This document shows, one piece after another, positions 47,192-55,998 of a stretch of DNA of 64,000 nucleotides. Source of the stretch: Robertmurraya massiliosenegalensis JC6 (GTDB lineage Bacteria; Bacillota; Bacilli; Bacillales; Cytobacillaceae); the NCBI RefSeq assembly GCF_000311725.1, contig NZ_HE978516.1, positions 152,546 to 216,545 of the forward strand, read 5' to 3'. The number at the start of each line of letters is the position of its first letter. Position 1 is the first letter of the stretch. A model generated the notes under the pieces. That model did no database searches and was not told the DNA's origin. It worked only from the letters and a program-made list of their open reading frames with translations. Made by a program: the position numbers and the translations under genes.

Positions 47192-48134
47192 ATGCTCTCC
47201 CCCTAAATAACATAATTAAGAAGATCGCACTGCCTATTACTGCCACGGTAACATTAACTGGTATCTCATAAGGGTGTACAATAATGCGTCCAATAATATC
47301 ACAAATTAAGAGGAACACAATCCCTAGCACGGCTGTATGTGGAATCGTTTTCCGTAAATTATCTCCTAAATAAAGAGAAACAACGTTCGGAACAATTAGA
47401 CCTAAGAATGGAATAACTCCGACAGTAAGAACAACAGTTGTAGCAATAACGGCGACGAGAATAAGACCTAAATTTAATACAAGCTTATAACTTAAGCCTA
47501 AATTTTTCGCAAAATCTTCTCCCATTCCAGCGACCGTGAATTTATTAGCATATAGATATGCTAAAATGACAGCTGGTATGCTGACATACAAAAGCTCGTA
47601 TCTTCCAGATATAACTAAAGTGAAACTTCCCATTAACCAAGAAGAGATATTTTGCAGAAGGTCTTGTTCGTATGCAAAGAATGTTGTAATAGAGGATAAA
47701 ATATTTCCATACATAATTCCAATCAACGGAACGAAAATGGCATCCTTAAATTTGATCCGATCAAGAATTTGCATGAATACTAGAGTACCTACTAAGGCAA
47801 AAGCAAAACTAAAGATGACTTGTTGTGTATATGTTACATTAGTGAAAAAAAGCATAGAAATTAAGATCCCTAGTTTAGCTGCATCTAAAGTCCCTGCAGT
47901 TGTAGGCGATACAAATTTATTACGGCTTAATGACTGCATGATCAAACCTGCAATACTCATTCCTGCTCCTGCTAATATAATGGCCATTAGTCGAGGGACG
48001 CGACTAATTAGGAATATTTGTGTTTCATCTGACTCCCAATCTAGTAAATCACTCGGCTTAATATCAATTGCTCCGACAAATAGCGATACAAAAGACAGGA
48101 CTATAGCTGCAATTATCAACATCCAAAGTCTCAT
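47181..48134 (-). CDS. yclN: Siderophore ABC transporter permease YclN
   Basis: A 317-residue FecCD-type permease. SRNKFVSPTTAGTLDAAKLG and VGVIPFLGLIVPNVVSLY match the B. subtilis YclN pattern I recall. First gene of yclNOP with an upstream Fur box. Confidence 0.93.
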   Translation of the reverse strand: MRLWMLIIAAIVLSFVSLFVGAIDIKPSDLLDWESDETQIFLISRVPRLMAIILAGAGMSIAGLIMQSLSRNKFVSPTTAGTLDAAKLGILISMLFFTNVTYTQQVIFSFAFALVGTLVFMQILDRIKFKDAIFVPLIGIMYGNILSSITTFFAYEQDLLQNISSWLMGSFTLVISGRYELLYVSIPAVILAYLYANKFTVAGMGEDFAKNLGLSYKLVLNLGLILVAVIATTVVLTVGVIPFLGLIVPNVVSLYLGDNLRKTIPHTAVLGIVFLLICDIIGRIIVHPYEIPVNVTVAVIGSAIFLIMLFRGRAYAK

Positions 48135-48173
48135 TTATAATCCTCATTACATGGTTATTCTCGGAACTATAAT

Positions 48174-48188
48174 TGAAAACGATTATCA
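48174..48188. promoter_or_regulatory. Fur box upstream of yclN
   Basis: TGAAAACGATTATCA: the right half matches the 7-1-7 Fur consensus perfectly, the left half partly. The location 40 bases before yclN supports iron control. Confidence 0.75.
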
Positions 48189-48394
48189 TTCCAAGTGCAT
48201 TTTCATTATAAGTAAATATATCCCTAAAATCAACCCTAAAACGCTAATTGAAATGAGAGAAGTAGCAAGAATATGAAAATTTGGTGAATGATTTTAACCT
48301 TTTATATTCCTATAATTTCACAAAAAAAATCCCTTATCTAAAAAAGACAAGGAACTAAAAACTAGCATTTTCTTACGTATGTTTGAAATCATTT

Positions 48395-49144
48395 TTACTC
48401 CTCATAAATCATCTTTCTTGTCATCCCGCCGTCAATAATTAGATTGATACCTGTGACAAAATCATTCGCTGGATCCGTTAAGTATAAACAACCATTTGCG
48501 ATATCTTCTACTCTTCCAACTCTATGAGAAAAATGTTGCTTATGATCATTTTCCTTTAATTGCGAATAGTCACCTGTTTCAATCCAGCCAGGAGAAATTG
48601 CATTAACAGTGATGTGATCGTTTGATAATGAAGCAGCTAAAGCGTGGGTTATGGCCACAATTCCTCCCTTTGATGCAGCATAAGCTTCTGAGTGAGGTTC
48701 AGACATGATGGCTCTCGTTGAAGCGATATTAACGATGGATCCGCCTTTATCATTTTCACGCATATATTTCGCCGCTTCCCTTGAGCCTAAAAAGACACTT
48801 CGTAAATTCGTATTGATCACATCGTCCCACTCGTTAAGCGATACATCATACACATTTTTAAACTGGCTCACTCCCGCATTATTGATCAAAACATCAATTT
48901 TTCCGTACGTATCTTTTGTAACTTTCATTAAGTCAATGATGTCTTGTTCTTTGCGCACATCTGTGTGAACAAACATACATTGCACACCCATTGAAAGAAG
49001 CTCTTCTTTTACCTTTTGCCCTTCTTCTTCATTTACATCTGCTAACACAACCGTTGCTCCTTTTTTGGCATACGCCTGTGCAACACCTCTTCCAATACCA
49101 TTTGCAGCACCAGTAATAATGGCAACTGTATGTTGAATGCTCAT
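48395..49144 (-). CDS. SDR-family oxidoreductase
   Basis: A 249-residue short-chain dehydrogenase. NAD(P) motif TGAANGIG, NNAG in LINNAGVS, catalytic Ser in NIASTRA and YxxxK in YAASKGG are all intact. The ATG of MSIQHTVAI with GGTGGG upstream is preferred over an open frame 21 codons longer. Substrate is unknown; glucose dehydrogenase-like members are similar at this level. Confidence 0.85.
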   Translation of the reverse strand: MSIQHTVAIITGAANGIGRGVAQAYAKKGATVVLADVNEEEGQKVKEELLSMGVQCMFVHTDVRKEQDIIDLMKVTKDTYGKIDVLINNAGVSQFKNVYDVSLNEWDDVINTNLRSVFLGSREAAKYMRENDKGGSIVNIASTRAIMSEPHSEAYAASKGGIVAITHALAASLSNDHITVNAISPGWIETGDYSQLKENDHKQHFSHRVGRVEDIANGCLYLTDPANDFVTGINLIIDGGMTRKMIYEE

Positions 49145-49250
49145 TTTTGTTCCCACCTTTCTTTCGATTCTAGCTTTAATTTTGGCAAAATTAGGGTGAA
49201 AGAGCAAATCATTTCATCAGACAATCTACACGACTCACTAAATCTAAAAA

Positions 49251-49272
49251 CACTGTCACTTAAGTGACAGTG
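49251..49272 (-). terminator. Terminator of the nitroreductase gene
   Basis: Perfect 22-bp palindrome CACTGTCACTT / AAGTGACAGTG followed by TTTTT on the minus strand. Confidence 0.87.
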
Positions 49273-49286
49273 CCGTATAGCAATTT

Positions 49287-49862
49287 CTATTCTTTATCAA
49301 TCCAAGTGGTAACTTCTTCAACTGATTTTATCTTTCTTGCTGGTGGAGTCATATCTGGATAGCCTACATAAATGAAACCGAGCACTTCTCCCTTTTCTGA
49401 TAACCCGAAAAGATGACTTACTTCCCGATCATAACAAGGCTTTCCTGTCCGCCAAATAGCCCCTAGTCCTAGAGCATGAGCTGCGATCAACATATTTTGT
49501 ACTCCTGCGTTTACAGCTGCATATTCCTCTTTCAAAATAACCTTTGGGTGATCACTTGGCTCGACTGCTGCAACGATAATAACTGGCGCTCGAAAAGGGT
49601 TCTTTCTAGCTTTTTCTATTTTTCTCTGATTGTCTTCTGTTGTCGGATCATCCATGTCTCTTGCCACAATACGTGCCAGTGTTTCTCCTAAACGTTTGCG
49701 GCCATCCCCTGTTAAAACAAAAAATCGCCATGGCTCCGTCTTCACATGATTTGGAGCCCATGTTGCGGTCTCTATAATTTTTTCAACTAATTCTTTTGCT
49801 ACTTCCTTTTCTTGTACTCTACCAATACTTCTTCTTGTACGTAACGCTTCAAAAGCCTCCAT
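49287..49862 (-). CDS. Nitroreductase-family flavoprotein (YdjA-like)
   Basis: A 191-residue FMN-dependent nitroreductase-family protein. The FMN-binding RTRRSIGR and TWAPNHVKTEPWRFFVLTG resemble the minimal YdjA subgroup. The natural substrate is unknown. GGAGGAGAG precedes the ATG. Monocistronic. Confidence 0.85.
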   Translation of the reverse strand: MEAFEALRTRRSIGRVQEKEVAKELVEKIIETATWAPNHVKTEPWRFFVLTGDGRKRLGETLARIVARDMDDPTTEDNQRKIEKARKNPFRAPVIIVAAVEPSDHPKVILKEEYAAVNAGVQNMLIAAHALGLGAIWRTGKPCYDREVSHLFGLSEKGEVLGFIYVGYPDMTPPARKIKSVEEVTTWIDKE

Positions 49863-49993
49863 CCGCTCTCCTCCATTTCAAAACTATTAAAAGTATATGA
49901 ACAGTAATATCACTAATAACCATTAATTTGAGTATAACTTATATAAATACTATATAAATAGTAATAACACCTTTACCTGTATAGAAAAGCACG

Positions 49994-50023
49994 AAAAAAA
50001 AGCTATCGAATCAATCGATAGCT
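49994..50023 (-). terminator. Terminator of copA
   Basis: Stem AGCTATCGA / TCGATAGCT, loop TTGAT, with TTTTTTTT on the minus strand. Confidence 0.9.
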
Positions 50024-50038
50024 CAAGAAAAATGTAGT

Positions 50039-52444
50039 TTATAATTTCACTTTCTGCAGACGTAGTGCATTGAGAACAACTGAAACCGAACTAAATGCCA
50101 TTGCCGCTCCTGCAAGCCACGGAGCGAGGAAGCCCATAGCAGCGATCGGAATTCCGAGCGTATTATAGCCAAATGCCCAAAATAGATTTTGTTTAATATT
50201 ACGTATCGTTTTGCGACTCATCGCAATCGCATCAGCAATGCTATTCAAATCTCCACGGATTAACGTGATATCTGCTGCCTCCATCGCTACATCCGTACCC
50301 GTACCGATTGCCATCCCGATATCAGCAACGGCCAATGCAGGTGCATCATTAATCCCGTCTCCAACCATTGCTACCTTTTTCCCATTCACTTGAAGTTTTT
50401 TCACTTCTTCCGCTTTTCCTTCAGGAAGGACTTCCGCAATATAATGCTCAATACCAACTTTACCTGCGATCGCTTTAGCAGTCTCTTCATTATCTCCAGT
50501 GATCATAATAACATCTAAACCCATTTCTTTAAGTCGCTGAATCGCCACAACTGAAGTATCTTTAATCGTATCTGCGACCGCAACCAACCCGGAAGCCTCA
50601 TGATTCACAGCTACAAGCATTGCCGTTTTTCCTTCTTTTTCGAGGGCTTCCATTTCAACGAAATACTTACTTGCGTTTACTTCAAATCGATCCATGAGCT
50701 TTCTCGTACCAATGAGGAGTTCCTTCCCTTCAACTGTAGCTCGAATACCGAAGCCTGGAATTGCCTCAAAATCTGTCACTTCCTTAAAAGCTATTCCCTT
50801 TTCTTTCACACCTGCGACAATCGCCTCTGCTAAAGGATGTTCAGACTTTCTTTCCGCACTTCCAACAAGCATCAAAAATTCCTCTTCATCCGAGCTTGTC
50901 AAAATATCGGTTAAAACAGGAGCACCATTTGTCACCGTACCGGTTTTATCCAATACAACAGTGGTAATTCGATGGGTTGTTTCTAGATGTTCTCCACCTT
51001 TAAAAAGAATCCCGAACTCAGCGGCACGACCTGAACCTGCCATAATCGACGTTGGTGTCGCCAAACCTAATGCACAAGGACAGGCAATGACAAGAACGGC
51101 AATTAGATTTTCCAAGCTTTCCGCAAATTCTCCTGGTGCGACAACAAAATACCATACAAGGAAGGTTAAAAGTGCTATTCCAACAACAATCGGTACGAAA
51201 ACCCCCGAAATTTTATCTGCTAACCGTTGGATCGGCGCTTTCGTTCCTTGTGCCTCTTCCACTACTTTTATGATTTGTGCAAGCGCAGTATCCTTGCCCA
51301 CTTTTGTTGCCTTGACCTTTAAGAACCCATTTTTATTAATCGTTGCACCGATTACTTCATCGCCACTCATTTTGTCAACAGGGACACTTTCCCCCGTCAG
51401 CATCGATTCATCAATCGCCGACTGACCTTCGAAAATTACTCCATCAACGGGAATCTTTTCACCTGGTTTCACATAAAAGAGATCTCCTACAACAACTTCC
51501 TCTAACGGAATTTCTAGCTCCTCCCCATTGCGTTCGACAATGGCGGTTTTGGCTTGTAAGCCCATAAGCTTTTTAATCGCTTCAGAAGAGCGTCCCTTTG
51601 CTTTCGCTTCGAATAATTTTCCTAAAACAATGAGCGTGATGAGAACAGCACTTGTTTCATAGTAAAGCTCTGGTGAATGCCCATCCATGCCCACCATTTT
51701 AAAAGATAAGTATAGGCTGTAAAAATAGGCCGCGGATGTTCCTAAAGCGACAAGCACATCCATATTGGCGCTTTTATTTTTCAAAGCCTTATAGGCACCA
51801 ATATAAAACTGCTTTCCAATATAAAATTGTACTGGCGTTGCAAGGAGTAGCTGAAACCAAGCATTCATAAATAGATCTGGCACATAAATGAAGGAAGTAA
51901 ATTCAAAATGACCGACCATAGACCATAATAGTGGAAGTGATAATAGGAGTGAAAAAATAAATTTTCGCTGCTGTTTCTGAATTTCAGCTTCTCGATGATC
52001 GATCGTCTCTTTGCCCTCTTCTTTCGCACGCGCTCCATAGCCTAAATCCTGAACTTTTTTAATGAGATCCCCTGTTGCGATCTCTGTCGGATTATACTCA
52101 ATTGTTGCTTTCTCAAGGGCGAGATTGACATTGGCATTTGCGACACCATCAAGCTTATTTAAACCCTTTTCGATTCTCGCCGAGCAGGCAGCGCAAGTCA
52201 TTCCAGTGATTTCAAGCTCTGCCTTCTCAGTCACAACATCATAGCCTAGATCTCGAACCTTTTTTTGAATCGTTTCTATATTTGTTACCTTCGGGTCATA
52301 TTTAACTACCGAGCGTTCTAACGCCAAGTTAACATTTGCTGCTTCTATGCCCTCAAGCTTGCGCAAACCTTTTTCTATTCGTGTCGCACATGCAGCACAA
52401 GTCATCCCTGTAATTTGCATATTCGTTTCTTTTATGGCACTCAT
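50039..52444 (-). CDS. copA: Copper-exporting P1B-type ATPase CopA
   Basis: An 801-residue Cu(I) efflux pump. Two N-terminal heavy-metal domains carry GMTCAAC motifs (about residues 13 and 81). The transport motif is CPC in [13 protein letters not shown], the phosphorylated Asp is in DKTGT, the nucleotide-binding HP is in SEHPLAEAI, and [11 protein letters not shown] closes the hinge. Length and order match B. subtilis CopA. It is downstream of csoR-copZ but has its own operator. Confidence 0.96.
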   Translation of the reverse strand: MSAIKETNMQITGMTCAACATRIEKGLRKLEGIEAANVNLALERSVVKYDPKVTNIETIQKKVRDLGYDVVTEKAELEITGMTCAACSARIEKGLNKLDGVANANVNLALEKATIEYNPTEIATGDLIKKVQDLGYGARAKEEGKETIDHREAEIQKQQRKFIFSLLLSLPLLWSMVGHFEFTSFIYVPDLFMNAWFQLLLATPVQFYIGKQFYIGAYKALKNKSANMDVLVALGTSAAYFYSLYLSFKMVGMDGHSPELYYETSAVLITLIVLGKLFEAKAKGRSSEAIKKLMGLQAKTAIVERNGEELEIPLEEVVVGDLFYVKPGEKIPVDGVIFEGQSAIDESMLTGESVPVDKMSGDEVIGATINKNGFLKVKATKVGKDTALAQIIKVVEEAQGTKAPIQRLADKISGVFVPIVVGIALLTFLVWYFVVAPGEFAESLENLIAVLVIACPCALGLATPTSIMAGSGRAAEFGILFKGGEHLETTHRITTVVLDKTGTVTNGAPVLTDILTSSDEEEFLMLVGSAERKSEHPLAEAIVAGVKEKGIAFKEVTDFEAIPGFGIRATVEGKELLIGTRKLMDRFEVNASKYFVEMEALEKEGKTAMLVAVNHEASGLVAVADTIKDTSVVAIQRLKEMGLDVIMITGDNEETAKAIAGKVGIEHYIAEVLPEGKAEEVKKLQVNGKKVAMVGDGINDAPALAVADIGMAIGTGTDVAMEAADITLIRGDLNSIADAIAMSRKTIRNIKQNLFWAFGYNTLGIPIAAMGFLAPWLAGAAMAFSSVSVVLNALRLQKVKL

Positions 52445-52463
52445 ACCATTACACCTCTATTTT

Positions 52464-52482
52464 TATACCCCCAAAGGGTATA
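52464..52482. promoter_or_regulatory. CsoR-type operator upstream of copA
   Basis: Palindrome TATACCC-CCAAA-GGGTATA fits the G/C-tract operators of CsoR repressors. It lies 20 bases before the copA start and after a terminator, so copA can be controlled on its own. Confidence 0.8.
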
Positions 52483-52498
52483 TATAATGGATAAAAGA

Positions 52499-52530
52499 AC
52501 GTGCTAGTGTTTATGTAGCACGTCTTTTTC
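52499..52530. terminator. Terminator between copZ and copA
   Basis: Stem ACGTGCTA / TAGCACGT, T-rich on both strands. Confidence 0.78.
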
Positions 52531-52537
52531 TATAAAT

Positions 52538-52747
52538 TTATTCTACGTCATACCCTTGATCATCAATTGTTTCCTTAATGACATCAAGCGTTACGACATC
52601 ACTATTAAAATCGACAGCAACAGTTCCTGTCTCAAGATTAACCTTGACTTCACTTACACCAGCTAATTTTCCAACGCTTCCTTCAACTGCTTTTACACAA
52701 TGTCCACAAGACATTCCTTTTACGTTTAATGTTGCATTTGCCATCAT
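52538..52747 (-). CDS. copZ: Copper chaperone CopZ
   Basis: A 68- or 69-residue ferredoxin-like metallochaperone. The Cu(I)-binding motif is GMSCGHC. It delivers copper to CopA and presumably CsoR. Two consecutive ATGs exist; the second has better spacing from GAGGG. It is 16 bases after csoR. Confidence 0.95.
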   Translation of the reverse strand: MMANATLNVKGMSCGHCVKAVEGSVGKLAGVSEVKVNLETGTVAVDFNSDVVTLDVIKETIDDQGYDVE

Positions 52748-52763
52748 TATTGCCCTCTTTCAT

Positions 52764-53096
52764 TTATTTTTTCATTAGCTTTTGAATCGTTATGAGTAAC
52801 TCATCAATCGCTTCATGATCTCCATCTTGAACTCTTTCTAATATACAGCTCTTCATATGAGCTTCTAATAATATTTTGGCTACACTATTTAATGCTGCAG
52901 TCGTTGCTGAAATTTGCGTGATGACATCATCACAATACGTATCTTTTTCAATTAACCCTTTAATCCCCCGAATTTGTCCTTCAATTCGGTTAAGTCTTGT
53001 CACAAGGTTTTTCTTCGTTTTATCTGAATGATGGCTCTTTCTTCCATCATGGTCGTGACAACATTCTTCCATTTCTTGAGGTTCGATATTCTCCAT
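52764..53096 (-). CDS. csoR: Copper-sensing repressor CsoR
   Basis: A 110-residue all-helical repressor. The Cu(I) ligands C55, H80 and C84 are all present (YCDD, EAHMKSC), distinguishing it from FrmR- or RcnR-like members. A His/Cys-rich N-terminal tail (CCHDHD, HH) could bind additional metal. Copper binding releases operator DNA. First gene with copZ. Confidence 0.95.
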   Translation of the reverse strand: MENIEPQEMEECCHDHDGRKSHHSDKTKKNLVTRLNRIEGQIRGIKGLIEKDTYCDDVITQISATTAALNSVAKILLEAHMKSCILERVQDGDHEAIDELLITIQKLMKK

Positions 53097-53116
53097 TCAC
53101 ATTCCTCCTCGCTTTC

Positions 53117-53145
53117 ATTGTACTATACCCACCTACCCTATGCAA
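53117..53145 (-). promoter_or_regulatory. Promoter of csoR-copZ
   Basis: TTGCAT and TACAAT separated by 17 bases on the minus strand. The spacer contains GGGTAGGTGGGTATA, a G-tract half-operator that CsoR could occupy. Confidence 0.6.
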
Positions 53146-53303
53146 ACATAAAATACATACGACTAGAGTCTTAGTTTAAAATAAAGCTTTAGAGCAATGA
53201 TTATTATGAGCTTATCAATTATGATGAAGATACAAGGTTTTGAGATCATGCTATATACTAATTATAAAAAAATATTTGCATAAAGTATGGAGGAAATTTG
53301 ACA

Positions 53304-54158
53304 ATGAAACGAATTTTATTAATTTTTATTATTCTTGTTGGAGGGTATATTTTATTCACTACGGTTGGCAATCTGACTTGGTTTTCCGATAAAGATAACA
53401 CGAAGGCAGAGATCACGAATAAAATAAAGAGCATTGATTTTGATATTTCATCGGTTAATTTAGAAATCATTCCTGAAAAACGGAATGACTTAGAAGCTGT
53501 TTTTGATGGCAAGGGAAAGATCAACGTGCGTCAGAGTGGAAATGCGATTACCGTATCCCATGAACGCGGATGGAACTCTTGGTTTTCTTTTTTCAATCAT
53601 TCTAAACTAATAGTCTACATTCCAGAAGATTATCAAAAAGATATGGAAATCAATATCGGTTCTGGAAGTGTTGAACTCGCTGGAAATTCGGAGAAACAGC
53701 CATTCACCCTTGACGATCTTGCAATCGATATGGGGTCAGGGAGTATCAATCTACGTCATCTTCAGGTAAATGATTTTTCTCATGATGGGTCATCAGGAAA
53801 TGCATCCATTGATGGTCTTTCATCCAAATCGAGTACCATCAATATTAGCTCTGGAAATATCAAAGTAACTGATTTTAGTGGTGAATTAGAAGCGGACATT
53901 TCATCAGGAAAACTGGATATCGGGTTTGCTGAGCTCGTTGATTCGGTTGAAATTGGCGTAAGCTCTGGTACTGTTACACTTGACTTACCAGATCAAGCGG
54001 ACTTCACTTTAGACGGTAAAATTGGTTCTGGGAATATTTCTTACAATCTTCCATTAACGATAGAAGAGCAAGACAAACATCATGTTAAAGGAACGCTCGG
54101 AACGGGCAAGCATAATATTGACATTAATGTATCGAATGGTACTGTGAAAATTCAATAA
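53304..54158 (+). CDS. LiaG-like DUF4097 beta-strand repeat protein
   Basis: A 284-residue protein with one N-terminal membrane anchor (about residues 3-20) and a DUF4097 domain of beta-strand repeats (SSGNIKVTDFSG, GSGNISYNL), as in LiaG and YvlB. The function is unknown; relatives are linked to envelope stress. No liaFSR genes are adjacent. GGAGG is ten bases before the ATG; an in-frame TTG two codons earlier is closer. Confidence 0.75.
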   Translation: MKRILLIFIILVGGYILFTTVGNLTWFSDKDNTKAEITNKIKSIDFDISSVNLEIIPEKRNDLEAVFDGKGKINVRQSGNAITVSHERGWNSWFSFFNHSKLIVYIPEDYQKDMEINIGSGSVELAGNSEKQPFTLDDLAIDMGSGSINLRHLQVNDFSHDGSSGNASIDGLSSKSSTINISSGNIKVTDFSGELEADISSGKLDIGFAELVDSVEIGVSSGTVTLDLPDQADFTLDGKIGSGNISYNLPLTIEEQDKHHVKGTLGTGKHNIDINVSNGTVKIQ

Positions 54159-54200
54159 AAAAATGCTCTGTACTCGATATCGAGCGCGGAGCATTTTTTT
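54158..54200. terminator. Bidirectional terminator
   Basis: Stem AAAAAATGCTC-(8)-GATATC-(6)-GAGCATTTTTT, with an inner stem TACTCGATATCGAGC (partly paired). It lies between two converging genes. Confidence 0.85.
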
Positions 54201-55390
54201 TACATTACTTCTGATATCTTTTTATCTACCTGTCCTTTCCTTTCAAATAAGACAACTGTATAAATCAAAAGAAGCATGATTAAAAACGCAATGGAGAAAC
54301 CATAAATAAAGTGATAGCTAGTAATAGCAGCTAATGCTCCAAGTCCGATTGAACCAATCGCAATTCCAAAGTCCATTCCGGAAAAAAACATCGCATTCGC
54401 TGTACCTTGTTTTTCCTTCTTTACTTTTTTCACCGCAATTGCTTGAAGGGTTGGAGTAACCACCCCATAAGCAATTCCATAAAACATCCCTGCTAGAAGA
54501 AGGATACCCGTGCTATCCATTATTGCTAATAGGATTAAACCAATTATGCCACTCATCACACCTGGATAAAGGATCACTTTATGTCCATAACGATCAAATA
54601 ATCTTCCTGATAACGGTCGAACAAGGACCATCATGATCGATAAAACTAAGAAGAAAAATGGCACCGAAGCTGCTAAATCAGCCTCTTTGCCAAGCTCTCC
54701 CATGAAGCTAATGACCCCGCCTAATGAAATCGTAAAAAAGATCGTTAGGCTACATGGAATAAAGGCATCTTTATCAAAAATCGATTCTTTAAAAGAAATA
54801 TTCTTTTTTTGTGGCAATGGATTTTTTTGTGGTGATTTTACAAAAAAGGAAATCACCAGCGTAGCGATTGTAAGTCCTACCGTTAATAGAATCATGAAAT
54901 TATAAGAAGTTAGTTGCAGTAGTGATAATGCGATCATAGGAGCAATACTTGTGCCTACACTAGTCGCCAGCCCGTAATAGCCAATCCCTTCACCTAACTT
55001 TTTAGTCGGAATCATATTTGTTGCCATCGTCGCTAAAACGGTCGATAATATGCCAAATCCTATCCCATGTAGAGCGCGCAAACAAAGGAGTAAGACGGTG
55101 GAATCCTGTCCATAACTTGCGCCAATGGATACGGCAACGAGGACAAGAGCTGCCATATTGAGCACCATCAAATTCACTTTATGCATGAAGTAGCCAATCA
55201 ATGGTCTTGTCATAATCGCAGACAACATAAATACGGTGGTCATCATTCCACCCTGTGTCGGATTATTTTTCAAATCTGTAATATAAGCTGGAAAACCCGC
55301 AGTTAAAATCTGGATTCCGAGAAAAAATAAAAAAGCCATCACTAAAATCGTGATATAGCGTCCTGTCCATAACTTAGATGCTTCTTTCAA
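54200..55390 (-). CDS. MFS transporter paired with a MarR regulator
   Basis: A 396-residue 12-helix permease. YFMHKVNLMVLNMA and GRLFDRYGHKVIL follow MFS loop patterns, and GIGFGILSTVLATMATNMIPTKK is characteristic of the efflux branch. It begins eight bases after the MarR gene, so drug or toxic-compound efflux under that regulator is inferred. Confidence 0.85.
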   Translation of the reverse strand: MKEASKLWTGRYITILVMAFLFFLGIQILTAGFPAYITDLKNNPTQGGMMTTVFMLSAIMTRPLIGYFMHKVNLMVLNMAALVLVAVSIGASYGQDSTVLLLCLRALHGIGFGILSTVLATMATNMIPTKKLGEGIGYYGLATSVGTSIAPMIALSLLQLTSYNFMILLTVGLTIATLVISFFVKSPQKNPLPQKKNISFKESIFDKDAFIPCSLTIFFTISLGGVISFMGELGKEADLAASVPFFFLVLSIMMVLVRPLSGRLFDRYGHKVILYPGVMSGIIGLILLAIMDSTGILLLAGMFYGIAYGVVTPTLQAIAVKKVKKEKQGTANAMFFSGMDFGIAIGSIGLGALAAITSYHFIYGFSIAFLIMLLLIYTVVLFERKGQVDKKISEVM

Positions 55391-55398
55391 TATGGTTC

Positions 55399-55836
55399 CT
55401 ACTCTCTATCTAGTAATTGATCGATGTTGCTTTCCATTAGATGCATGACTTCCTGATAAACTTTGAGTTTTTCTTGTTCGATGTCAGCAATCATTTTCGT
55501 AAAAATTTCTTCTATATAAGAGGTTAACTCTTGCACTAAGGCTCTTCCTTGTTCTGTAATTTCAATTAAAAAGGAACGCCTGTCAGCTGGATTTGAAATT
55601 CTTTGGATCCACCCTCTTTTCTCAATTAAATCAAGAATTTTCGTGAGGGTCGCTTGATCCTTATCGGTTCTATGTGAAAGCTCTTTTTGAGTAATCTGAT
55701 CGGTTTCATGAAGCGTTCTTAATACGGCCCACTGTTCTGTAGTAATATGGTAGGGCTTTAAATGAAAATTAACGATCCGTGTAATCTTTTTACTTAAACG
55801 AACGGACGCTGAGCCAATTGATTTATCCATTGACAT
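55399..55836 (-). CDS. MarR-family transcriptional regulator
   Basis: A 145-residue winged-helix repressor. The DNA-binding segment TQKELSHRTDKDQATLTKILDLIEKRGWI and wing ADRRSFLIEITEQGRAL are typical. The ATG of MSMDKSIG has GGAG nine bases upstream; the next ATG is two codons later. A 24-bp palindrome lies about 60 bases upstream of the start. It probably autoregulates and controls the adjacent MFS gene. Confidence 0.87.
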   Translation of the reverse strand: MSMDKSIGSASVRLSKKITRIVNFHLKPYHITTEQWAVLRTLHETDQITQKELSHRTDKDQATLTKILDLIEKRGWIQRISNPADRRSFLIEITEQGRALVQELTSYIEEIFTKMIADIEQEKLKVYQEVMHLMESNIDQLLDRE

Positions 55837-55894
55837 ACGAAACAACTCCTCAAAGCAATAAGTGCAATTATACCGCAAAATATTATTCGTGTAA

Positions 55895-55918
55895 ATATAT
55901 TTTGTATACAAACTATAT
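55895..55918. promoter_or_regulatory. Candidate operator of the MarR regulator
   Basis: Near-perfect 24-bp palindrome (ATATATTTTGTA / TACAAACTATAT, 11 of 12 pairs). Centred on TTTGTATACAAA, it overlaps a TTGTAT -35-like hexamer on the minus strand. Confidence 0.65.
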
Positions 55919-55998
55919 TTATGTAGATAAACAATATCTCCTTAAAAAGCCATGACAGAAAGAAAAGACGTATCGTATTGATACGTCTTTTCCTATAG

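Noticed and set aside
47536-48276. 246-codon plus-strand frame opposite yclN
   Set aside because: Antisense to a conserved permease and its Fur-controlled promoter, with no start signal.
50694-51425. 243-codon plus-strand frame opposite copA
   Set aside because: Shadow of the conserved ATPase; Pro/Ser-rich composition is typical of antisense frames.
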